Part shown: positions 7,533 to 14,551 of the stretch, piece after piece
Layout of the letters: each line of letters opens with the position of its first letter
Position numbering within the stretch: the first letter of the stretch is position 1
Source of the DNA: CATOSD01 sp034422735
GTDB taxonomy: Bacteria > Chloroflexota > Dehalococcoidia > Lucifugimonadales > CATOSD01
Length of the DNA stretch: 14,551 bases
Direction of reading: 5' to 3'
Assembly: GCA_034422735.1 (NCBI GenBank)
Contig: DAOUJL010000084.1
Span: 1 to 14,551 of the forward strand
The notes under the pieces: model-generated
Database searches by the model: none
What the model was told of the DNA's origin: nothing
The model's input: the letters and a program-made list of their open reading frames with translations, nothing else
Program-made: the position numbers and the translations under genes

Positions 7533-9149
7533 TTACACCATTAATCTTCCCATCAGCAGCCCCGGCAGCAGCGCATCCCGCTGCGTGGCAAGGGCGTGTG
7601 ATTCTGCTGTGTTTGCCGTGACCCGGGACCTGAGGTTGCTGATCTGCTCCCCGAAGGCCTCCAACACTGGCTCAGTAGCAACGACTAGGGGAAAACCACT
7701 TAGAACTTTAGCGTTCAGGCTCAGTCGCGTAGTCCCCGCGCCCCTTTCTTGAACCAACTGCCAGTAGGCATCCGACCGCAACCAGTATTGTAACAAGTAC
7801 GCATATTCTTCGCTCTTGGGGCGAAATCGGATTAAGTAGGACGCAAAGACAGCATTCAACGATTCCTCGATCATGCATCCATGTCCAGGGTCTGCCATCC
7901 GAGCAATAAGAACATCACCCCTTCTCAAGCGGTACTTCTCGAAGTCCTCATCCGAGACTTCGCAATACGGGACTGAGTCCCACTCAATCCATGCCTTCTT
8001 GTTGATGTCGGTAATGCGGAGGAACTTCGGACCGATGGGTTCGTCCTTCGCCGACGCCGTGTAGCCATACTGAGGCTTCTGCGAAATCTCACCCAGCGCC
8101 TTCACCCCCCACCCCTCCGGCACCTCGCCCAACTCGGATGGCACCAGCCGATCCGGGAACAGGTCGTAGTGCTCGGCGGGCAGGCCGGCCAGCGACTCGC
8201 CGCGCCGCCAGCGGCCCTCCATCTTGGCGCGTACCGGCTCGAAGTCGACGAACCACGACTTGAAGAGCGCCCGCGCCATCGCCTCCAGCGTCTCGTTCAT
8301 GCGGCGGTTCAGCTCGATCTTGTCGTCGAGGGTGCCGAGGACGTGGGCGATAGCGCGCTGTTCGGGGAGGGGCGGGAGGGGGACTTCCACAAGTCCTATG
8401 TCCGCCTTTCGCAAACCGAATCTGGTTACTCCGTTTGCGAATGAATGGAACTGCTGCTGGGCACCAACACTACTCAACGCATAGAAGAGGAATGTGCCGT
8501 CGACTTCTGACGGACGTGGACGAAGGATCGCCAAATGGTAGCCGCAGACCAAATTTGGAACGTCTTCCCGCACCAGCGCAGGAACGCCTATGTCGTCGTA
8601 CTTTTCGGAATCCTTAGTGATAACAACGTCGCCAGCGGCGAGCGAACACCTTGCAATTTCCCGCTCAGTCGCAGTCGCAGTCATGAAGTCCATGCCCGCG
8701 TGAATAAAGCTGTTTCTATACACGTCCATGTAATTGCATAGCTGAACAGCTTGCTCATTTGCCTTCGTCTTCTTGTCTACGCTGCTTAGCTGGAGGTCTA
8801 TCACGTCACCCAAAGAAGCTCTGCGCCATTCGCCCGCGCTGGCTTGCTTGGCTGCCTCTTGCACGACCACGTAGCCCTGCTCAATCACTCTTCGGAAGTC
8901 CTCCGATATGTCGTGCCAGTCAAGCACGTCCACGCGCATGGGCAGGTCGGATTCCTCGAAGGCCTCCTTGAGGCGGCCGAGCGTCTTCCAGCCCAACAGC
9001 CCCTTGCCGACGACAGCGAGGTCGAGGTCGGAGTAGTCTTTTGCGGTCCACGTGGCGCGGGAGCCGAACGCACGTACCTCGCACTCCGGCACGTGCTCCA
9101 CGAGTATACGCTTAACAATCGCAAGGTAGCCTGGGTTTAGATCAATCAT
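7533..9149 (-). CDS. hsdS: MNT nucleotidyltransferase domain fused to type I specificity subunit HsdS
   Basis: A 538-residue fusion. Residues 1-98 form a complete minimal nucleotidyltransferase: GSRAT at 29-33, SDLDLAV at 40-46 giving D41 and D43, and third acidic residue D74 (RVDVLD). In MntA antitoxins this fold adds AMP to a HEPN partner. After a linker near 98-107, residues 108-538 are a full HsdS: target-recognition domain 1, central helix (LPEQRAIAHVLGTLDDKIEL, 261-280), recognition domain 2 from about 340, and the C-terminal helix ending RDALLPGLLMGRLMV. HsdS reads the DNA target for the M2S and R2M2S complexes. The ATG at 9149 overlaps the HEPN gene's stop by 8 bases, and MIDLNPGYLAIVK is a natural MNT start; the open frame 23 codons further upstream is ignored. 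The frame is continuous across the joint. An internal GTG start giving free HsdS cannot be excluded. Recognition domains look AT-richer, as expected for swapped domains. Confidence 0.93.
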   Translation of the reverse strand: MIDLNPGYLAIVKRILVEHVPECEVRAFGSRATWTAKDYSDLDLAVVGKGLLGWKTLGRLKEAFEESDLPMRVDVLDWHDISEDFRRVIEQGYVVVQEAAKQASAGEWRRASLGDVIDLQLSSVDKKTKANEQAVQLCNYMDVYRNSFIHAGMDFMTATATEREIARCSLAAGDVVITKDSEKYDDIGVPALVREDVPNLVCGYHLAILRPRPSEVDGTFLFYALSSVGAQQQFHSFANGVTRFGLRKADIGLVEVPLPPLPEQRAIAHVLGTLDDKIELNRRMNETLEAMARALFKSWFVDFEPVRAKMEGRWRRGESLAGLPAEHYDLFPDRLVPSELGEVPEGWGVKALGEISQKPQYGYTASAKDEPIGPKFLRITDINKKAWIEWDSVPYCEVSDEDFEKYRLRRGDVLIARMADPGHGCMIEESLNAVFASYLIRFRPKSEEYAYLLQYWLRSDAYWQLVQERGAGTTRLSLNAKVLSGFPLVVATEPVLEAFGEQISNLRSRVTANTAESHALATQRDALLPGLLMGRLMV

Positions 9150-9564
9150 TGCGCGCTTCCAGGGCCGCGAGCAGCCGCCGCGCGTCATGCGCAAATTCCA
9201 AGGCCGCCCGGTACACACGCTCGGCGCTTTCCCTACCGTACGTGTGAGAGGTGGCGTTCCTCGCCAGGTGGTGGTTCATCCACAGCTCCGCGTCGGGGAT
9301 GAGCCGGTTCTCCGCCGCAATGCGAAAGAGCTGTCGTCTCGTCAATCCGTCCGTGGCCGCCGAACCCAGGTTGATGTTCAACCAGCGCTGCATCAACTTC
9401 CACGACAGTTCGTAGGTGACCTCGAAGTTCTGGATGACGCCTGAACGAATGCCGTTCCGCTCCACTTCGTTCAACCGCTCCATCCGTTCAGTGTTTTCGC
9501 TGGCAGCCGCGAGGTCTGAAAGCGCTTCGATGGAATTTCTCAAGTGCTCCAGTTCAAGCGGCAT
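9142..9564 (-). CDS. hepT: HEPN protein of the HepT/HI0074 type (toxin partner of MNT)
   Basis: A 140-residue all-helical protein. The stretch VIQNFEVTYELSWKLMQRWL (43-62) and the later LARNATSHTYGRESAERVY are typical of the HI0074 nucleotidyltransferase-partner family. The HEPN RX4HXY motif is intact: R102, H107 and Y109. In the studied MntA-HepT pairs, HepT is a ribonuclease and MntA silences it by adding AMP to the tyrosine of this motif. Here the MNT partner is the next gene, but as the N-terminal domain of HsdS. The two reading frames overlap by 8 bases, so their synthesis is coupled. The ATG at 9564 has GGAGAA 5 bases upstream. Just before it lies a vapC remnant, which suggests the gene arrived by insertion or deletion within a phd-vapC locus. 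Toxicity is inferred from the family. Confidence 0.9.
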   Translation of the reverse strand: MPLELEHLRNSIEALSDLAAASENTERMERLNEVERNGIRSGVIQNFEVTYELSWKLMQRWLNINLGSAATDGLTRRQLFRIAAENRLIPDAELWMNHHLARNATSHTYGRESAERVYRAALEFAHDARRLLAALEARND

Positions 9565-9619
9565 GATTCTTCTCCACCCGCGTGTTATCCATGTCGGTGT
9601 CCAGCAGATACGCTGTCAC
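9554..9619 (-). pseudogene. Remnant of a VapC-type PIN toxin start
   Basis: The frame from GTG at 9619 reads VTAYLLDTDM and then unrelated residues to a stop at 9554. The pattern xYLLDT(N/D) right at the start is the first strand of PIN-domain toxins, including the first catalytic aspartate. The GTG overlaps the stop of the Phd antitoxin as GTGA, the arrangement normal for phd-vapC operons. After about ten codons the toxin is gone and the HEPN gene begins, overlapping this mini-ORF by 11 bases. So the antitoxin was left without its toxin. The call rests on a short match plus exact operon position. Confidence 0.7.
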
Positions 9620-9873
9620 TCGACCTCGCGTAGCCTCAGCGGATGACGATCAAACAGATCGTCCGGCCCGCCGTTTGGGATTGCCAGCAGGTGATCGATG
9701 AAGTTCGGCGTGTCGGCCTTCTCCGTGCCGCAGGTCCGATCGCAATCTTCCACCGCCGTTACAACGACGACCGGCCTGCCTCGGTGAGTTACCGTCTGGG
9801 GCGAGCCTTCCAAGGCGGCGTCGACCAAGTCATCGAAGCGGCTCTTGGCGTCTTCAAGTGTCCATTCGGCCAA
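9616..9873 (-). CDS. phd: Phd/YefM-type antitoxin, toxin lost
   Basis: An 85-residue protein beginning MAEWTLEDAKSRFDDLVDAA, then SPQTVTHRGRPVVVVTAVED. This is the classic Phd/YefM fold, in which the N-terminal half dimerises and binds operator DNA and the C-terminal half wraps the toxin. The start is TTG at 9873, supported by AGGAGG 7 bases upstream (9881-9886). It has its own promoter at 9906-9934 and is probably autoregulated, as in the family. Its toxin survives only as the first ten codons of a PIN gene. It may persist as a transcriptional regulator of the downstream HEPN/MNT-hsdS genes, or as an antidote to related toxins elsewhere; both are inference. Confidence 0.88.
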   Translation of the reverse strand: MAEWTLEDAKSRFDDLVDAALEGSPQTVTHRGRPVVVVTAVEDCDRTCGTEKADTPNFIDHLLAIPNGGPDDLFDRHPLRLREVE

Positions 9874-9905
9874 ATCGCCACCTCCTGGCTGGTAATGCCA
9901 ACTAG

Positions 9906-9934
9906 ATTATTGTGCTAGCCAGATGTGAGGTCAA
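9906..9934 (-). promoter_or_regulatory. Sigma70-like promoter for phd and downstream genes
   Basis: On the minus strand TTGACC (9929-9934) is followed after exactly 17 bases by AATAAT (9906-9911), each matching the consensus at five of six positions. Transcription would begin about 25 bases before the phd TTG. The -35 box overlaps the stop of the hsdM remnant, so the promoter starts exactly where the cassette does. Two CTAG sites flank the -10 box and could belong to a Phd operator. This would let the HEPN and MNT-HsdS genes be expressed separately from hsdM. Confidence 0.6.
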
Positions 9935-10022
9935 TCTCCAAACCCCAGCCGCTTCAGGTTCGCCTCGATCTCGGCGTCCAGGCGGCGCGCCTCCGCCTGC
10001 TGCTCGCGCCACTCGCCCTCGG
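9931..10022 (-). pseudogene. Duplicated 3' end of hsdM
   Basis: Bases 9938-10013 match 10481-10556 of intact hsdM at 74 of 76 positions by eye. Reading on the minus strand they encode EWREQQAEARRLDAEIEANL, then KRLGFGD and a stop, in the same frame as the hsdM C-terminus. Nothing further upstream in hsdM is present. The copy lies directly after the HigA-type gene, so that gene is bracketed by two hsdM 3' ends 543 bases apart. This is what is left when a cassette enters at the end of hsdM by recombination on the shared end. Confidence 0.92.
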
Positions 10023-10044
10023 AAGGTAATCTGACTTCCCCATA

Positions 10045-10431
10045 TCAGTCCTGTCGAGCTCGGCCCGCGAATGGTTCTTGAAGCAGCGTCTCGGAGTCTA
10101 TACCCAGGTGCCTGTGTAGCGCCCGGGCCATAGACATTGTGATGTCCTCTTGTCGTGACATGACTGCTGTGACTTTGGCCAATCCGCCGATGTAGGGGAT
10201 CAGGTCATGGAGAGTCAGCCCCCGCTGGTCCATCTCGAACTCGATGGACGCTATGGGGTCAGTGGGCGGCGCGATAGGATAGTGCCTGTCCTCGTAACAT
10301 TCGATCAAGTCCACCAGGATTTCGCGCTCATCGCCTTCCGGTGTGCCAACTTCGGCCTGAAATATCTCGCTGAGTCTAGTCAGCGCGGCGTCGTAGTCTT
10401 CCTCGGTACGGATCGGGCTTACGCTAACCAT
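10045..10431 (-). CDS. higA: HigA-type antitoxin (COG5499-like helix-turn-helix), solitary
   Basis: A 128-residue protein with the layout of COG5499/HigA antitoxins: PIRTEEDYDAALTRL near the start, then GDEREILVDLIECYEDRHYP, then PTDPIASIEFEMDQRGLTLH followed by a helix-turn-helix around residues 75-115 (LHDLIPYIGGLAKVTAVMS, then MARALHRHLGID). In known operons a RelE-like HigB toxin gene lies just upstream. Here the upstream neighbour is hsdM, 39 bases away, with no room for a toxin. The ATG at 10431 has a very strong GGAGGAGG site 7 bases upstream (10439-10446), so it will be well translated from the hsdM transcript. It may regulate the operon or neutralise a distant HigB. The gene is flanked by hsdM 3' repeats. 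Confidence 0.87.
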   Translation of the reverse strand: MVSVSPIRTEEDYDAALTRLSEIFQAEVGTPEGDEREILVDLIECYEDRHYPIAPPTDPIASIEFEMDQRGLTLHDLIPYIGGLAKVTAVMSRQEDITMSMARALHRHLGIDSETLLQEPFAGRARQD

Positions 10432-10470
10432 ATCTATACCTCCTCCACTTTTACCTCTTAGGTCGAGGAG

Positions 10471-12042
<1,572 letters not shown>

Positions 12043-12104
12043 AGGGTTGCACTCCTCAGCTGCCTGTCAGGACCCCCTAGCCGATCACTCTTGATGGCCA
12101 TTCG

Positions 12105-12133
12105 AGAATATGCCGCCGGGAGTTCAGAGTCAA
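12105..12133 (-). promoter_or_regulatory. Sigma70-like promoter of the hsd operon
   Basis: On the minus strand TTGACT (12128-12133) lies 17 bases before TATTCT (12105-12110). A start near 12098 would give a leader of about 55 bases to the hsdM ATG. It is the best promoter-like pair in the short space upstream of hsdM, and it points away from the MFS pseudogene. Predicted only. Confidence 0.5.
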
Positions 12134-12139
12134 TGCGAG

Positions 12140-13051
12140 ACGCAGCGAGTTTCCGTTTGGGTAAGGGTTTGCAGGCGTCTGGTGCTAATGGTCACGGTAG
12201 ACCCCTTGGCGGTAAGAGCGGTCATCGCAGTGAGCGGCATCCCAACCGTCTTCTTCATGCTGCTCGGCGGTTCTTTGGTGGACAGATTTTTCCCGCTCCC
12301 GATCATGAAGGCGAGCAACGTGACGCGCATCGTACTGGCGTTTGCGTGTATGGGTCTCCCTTTCATATTTTCATCGCTTCTGCTCGTGTGGATACGCTTG
12401 AAACGTCAGAAAGGGGACTCTACAGACCGGGCAGACGAAGATGCCGGGATACTGCGGACCATCGGCGAGGGCATAAGATTCGTCCGTGCGGATTCTGCGA
12501 TGTTCACGATGTTCCTATTGAATTCGGGAGTGGAACTGCTGGTAGAATGTTCCGTAATCGTGGGGATACCCATCCTCGCCGGTACCAAGATGGCGGAAGG
12601 CGCTGGCGATGGGAGTAATCGCGCCTTCGTACGCTGGTCGGGCGCTACTCGGCTCGACACTAGCCGGGACACTGCCCGCACCCAAACGCGGCCTCGGACT
12701 GCTCCTCGTTTCTCTCTTTACATTGTCAGGTCTGTTGTTGATACAATTCGGTTTTCTGAGGACGATGTGGAAGGCAGCAGGCGTGGCGCTCACTGTCGGC
12801 GTAGCTAGCGATTACACCGACAACATGTTCACGTAATGGCTAAAGGCCCGAACGCCGCCGCGGATTATCGGGCGCGTGATGAGCCTTCTAACGATTGCCT
12901 CCATTGGCTTGTCTCCGCTGTCAATTGCGGTCTCGGGGGCCTGATGGGGCTGAACCTGGAGTGGGTATTCGTGGGAGCTGGAGCTTTGCCGACGCTGCTC
13001 TCCCTGTCTTCGAGATTTTCTCGCGAGGTGCGAAGCATCAAGTTGCCGTGA
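12140..13051 (+). pseudogene. Decayed MFS transporter
   Basis: Pieces of one major facilitator superfamily protein appear in different plus-strand frames: AVSGIPTVFFMLLGGSLVDR (helix 2 and the DR signature loop) from about 12212, a block ending VELLVECSVIVGIPIL near 12577, then GVIAPSYAG, GLGLLLVSLFTLSGLLLIQF and GRVMSLLTIASIGLSPLSIA, and GLMGLNLEWVFVGAGALPTL near the end. The first piece jumps from helix 3 to about helix 6, so some 100 residues are missing. A frameshift lies near 12600, an in-frame TAA at 12834-12836, and another frameshift near 12940. The last codons (SIKLP) run to the edge of the IS3-type element, whose terminal TGA supplies the stop. Clearly non-functional. Confidence 0.85.
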
Positions 13052-13104
13052 CCTGCCCCCTGTAGCTGTACCCCCTGTAATGTTATACCGACAGGCATTG
13101 GGGC

Positions 13105-13935
13105 CTAGTCGGCCGGTAGCATAGTCTTGGGTGCCGGCGGTCTGTAGCCCATGGGCTGTGAGGTCCGATGCGATTTTGGATCTGCCTGAACTGCTCGGTC
13201 AGCACTTTCACCTACAGCATGTGTAGCAGACCTCTCTGTTCAACAACTCGTCCCTCAGTTTCCCATTGAAACTCTCTATATGGCCGTTTTTCCACGGCGA
13301 CCCAGGCGCTCGATGTAAAGCGTCCTCGCTCCAAGTCTCTCGAGCCACTAACGTGCAGCCTTCGCGGTTAACTCCGGTCCGTTGTTCAAGCGAATGTGGC
13401 CGGGAATACCACGCATCACCATCAGTCCCCGAATGTCTCAATCACATTGGCTGAACGGATGTGGCGCGCTGTCCGGATCGCAAGGCATTCCCGAGCGTAC
13501 TCGTCCTTCACGGTCAGAAGCCGGACTCCGCTGCCGCGTGAAGCTCTAAGTGTACGAAGTCGTATGTCCACAGGTGGTCCTTCGACTCAGGCCTCAACCG
13601 CACGCAGGAGCCGTCGTTGAGCTACAGACTCCCCCTCTTGGACTGCTTGCTGAGTACCTTCAATCCCTCCCGTCGCCAGATTCGCTCCGCGCGCTTGTGG
13701 TTCACATCCCAGCCGCGCGATGCTTCAGCACAGCGGTGATACTTCGGTAGCCGTACCTGCCGTACTGGCTGGCCAATTCCACGATCTCCTCGATCAGCGC
13801 CTGCTCGTCTTTCTGCAGGTTGCGTCTCGTAACGCTGCGTCGACCGAGAATGGCCCAGCACTCTGCAGGCACGACGCTCGGAGACACCCAGCGCTTCCCT
13901 CACATGATCTACGCACTGGCGACGACGGATAGGTC
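13105..13935 (-). pseudogene. IS3-family transposase orfB, multiply frameshifted
   Basis: The DDE integrase of the IS3-type element is scattered over frames. Recognisable parts in order are VREALGVSERRACRVLGHSR, EIVELASQYGRYGYRSITAV, NHKRAERIWRREGLKVL, the first catalytic region WTYDFVH near 13570, HIRLNNGPEL near 13390, GSPWKNGHIESFNGKLRDEL with the catalytic glutamate, and the tail GYRPPAPKTMLPAD with a TAG at 13105. The second catalytic position, normally DNG, reads NNG here. At least three frame changes separate the parts, so no transposase can be made. Confidence 0.85.
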
Positions 13936-14214
13936 TCAGAAGTTTCCCTCTGCCGCCTCCTTCAGTATCTGGTTGCCCAGCGTCAGACCCGCGACCGCTC
14001 TTCTCAACCGGTTATTCCCAGACTCCAGACTCTTCAGCCGTCTGGCCTGATCGATCCTGAGGCCGCCGTACTCGGTTCTTCATCGGTAGAAGGTATGCTG
14101 GGTCACTCCTATTCGGCGGGATGCCTCCGCCACCGTGTTTCCCTCGGCAATAGCGACCTCAGCCTCCGTCAACTTGTTGATGATCTGCTCCGGTGTGTGC
14201 TTCCTCCTACCCAT
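13936..14214 (-). pseudogene. IS3-family orfA with premature stop
   Basis: The small helix-turn-helix protein of the IS3-type element starts at ATG 14214 with MGRRKHTPEQIINKLTEAEV and continues through ASRRIGVTQHTFYR. A TGA at 14080-14082 then replaces the tryptophan (TGG) usual at this spot. Past it the frame stays open and coding-like (TEYGGLRIDQARRLKSLE, then LKEAAEGNF) to 13936, 93 codons in all, a normal orfA length. Confidence 0.85.
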
Positions 14215-14278
14215 TGCAGCCCCTCTTGTACTCCCCAAGACTAACGTTCCTACTGGATCAGTTTTCGGGGGCAGGTCA

Positions 14279-14450
14279 GCAATTCCTTCACCTTCACTGG
14301 TCGACTCGCGTCGAGGAACTTGGCTGTCTCGATTGCAGCGCCCTCGATCCATGTAGGCGATCTCAGCAATCGCTTTGTCCGGGATCACTTCTACAGGCCT
14401 TCACTCACACTTCGCTTTAGATCAGCCTTTACGGACTCAGGCTAGGCAGT
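14279..14450 (-). other. Unrecognised gene remnant between two insertion sequences
   Basis: The 170 bases hold no intact gene. On the minus strand one frame gives KAIAEIAYMD and another, after a shift, gives IEGAAIETAKFLDASRPVKV, which together look like a piece of a real protein cut off by the IS3-type element at 14278. I cannot assign a family. Part of this stretch, toward 14450, probably belongs to the end of the next insertion sequence. Confidence 0.3.
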
Positions 14451-14451
14451 G

Positions 14452-14483
14452 TTGACATTTGCATTATACTAGGTATATGTCAA
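14452..14483 (+). promoter_or_regulatory. Inverted repeat over the promoter and start of the right-edge transposase
   Basis: A perfect 7-bp inverted repeat, TTGACAT (14452-14458) and ATGTCAA (14477-14483), encloses a -10-like TATACT (14465-14470). TATACT would start transcription near 14477, the ATG itself, giving a leaderless message. TTGACA with TATATG (14474-14479, spacer 16) is an alternative pair but would start after the ATG. The repeat could be an operator or part of the element's end. Confidence 0.4.
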
Positions 14484-14551
14484 CAGTCACACTATCTCCC
14501 GAACAGTGGCCAAAGGTGCTGGAGTTTCTTCGTAGCCAGCCCGATTTGTAC
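14477..14551 (+). CDS. Start of an IS5-type transposase, cut by the window edge
   Basis: Twenty-five codons from ATG at 14477 read MSTVTLSPEQWPKVLEFLRS and then QPDLY, with no stop before the edge. The SPEQWPK(I/V)L.FLR opening resembles IS5-family transposases with an N-terminal DUF4096-type domain. Family assignment from so short a piece is tentative. No convincing ribosome site precedes it, which agrees with leaderless translation from the adjacent TATACT box. Confidence 0.5.
   Translation, partial: MSTVTLSPEQWPKVLEFLRSQPDLY

Larger units (their letters stand above)
13049..14278 (-). mobile_element. IS3-family insertion sequence, degenerate
   Basis: The element is 1230 bp with matching 12-bp terminal inverted repeats TGACCTGCCCCC at 13049-13060 and 14267-14278, starting with TG and ending with CA as in IS3 elements. 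It contains an orfA/orfB pair on the minus strand, both inactivated. The flanking triplets (CCG at 13046-13048, GCA at 14279-14281) do not match, so no target duplication is seen. Either the flanks have rearranged since insertion or the element mediated a deletion. It separates the MFS pseudogene from an unrelated gene remnant. Confidence 0.88.

Noticed and set aside
9149..9218. Longer start for the MNT-HsdS gene, adding 23 residues
   Set aside because: The extra residues lie inside the HEPN gene in another frame and do not look like an MNT start. The ATG at 9149 with an 8-base overlap is the natural start.
12130..12793. Minus-strand frames of 78-92 codons across the MFS remnant
   Set aside because: They are shadows of the decayed plus-strand transporter; no domain or ribosome site supports them.

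Overview
The window is a stretch of GC-rich bacterial chromosome (or large element) dominated by one long minus-strand operon, a type I restriction-modification (R-M) locus loaded with accessory genes. The host cannot be named from sequence alone. The high GC, the frequent GTG/TTG starts with strong AGGAGG ribosome sites, and the IS types fit an environmental bacterium; a Chloroflexota-like lineage is only a guess.

Layout in the direction of transcription (right to left): a sigma70-like promoter (12105-12133) leads into hsdM (10471-12042), a solitary HigA-type antitoxin (10045-10431), a duplicated 3' end of hsdM (9931-10022), a second promoter (9906-9934), a Phd-type antitoxin (9616-9873), a remnant of its PIN toxin (9554-9619), a HepT/HI0074-type HEPN protein (9142-9564), and an HsdS specificity subunit with a complete minimal nucleotidyltransferase (MNT) domain fused to its N-terminus (7533-9149). 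Then come a 652-residue protein with winged-helix, PIN-like, coiled-coil and membrane regions (5566-7524), an hsdR 5' remnant (5423-5566), an unrecognised 249-residue protein (4677-5426), a second hsdR 5' remnant (4603-4680), a DUF6978-like/DUF1828-DUF1829 pair (3384-4594), and finally intact hsdR (218-3358). Nearly every junction is overlapping or very short, so the whole set is probably co-transcribed and largely translationally coupled.

Two things stand out. First, the HEPN toxin-like gene and the MNT-HsdS fusion tie a HEPN/MNT toxin-antitoxin module physically to the DNA-recognition subunit of the R-M complex. Second, the accessory genes sit between truncated copies of the gene they displaced: hsdM 3' end after higA, vapC 5' end before the HEPN gene, and hsdR 5' ends twice. 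These look like scars of serial cassette insertion, and several still act as short open frames bridging the stop of one gene to the start of the next.

The right flank (12140-14551) is decayed DNA: a plus-strand MFS transporter pseudogene, an IS3-family element (13049-14278) with broken orfA and orfB, an unrecognised gene remnant, and the first 25 codons of what looks like an IS5-type transposase running off the window. The left flank (1-217) holds no gene but contains a compact sequence able to fold into a three-way junction.
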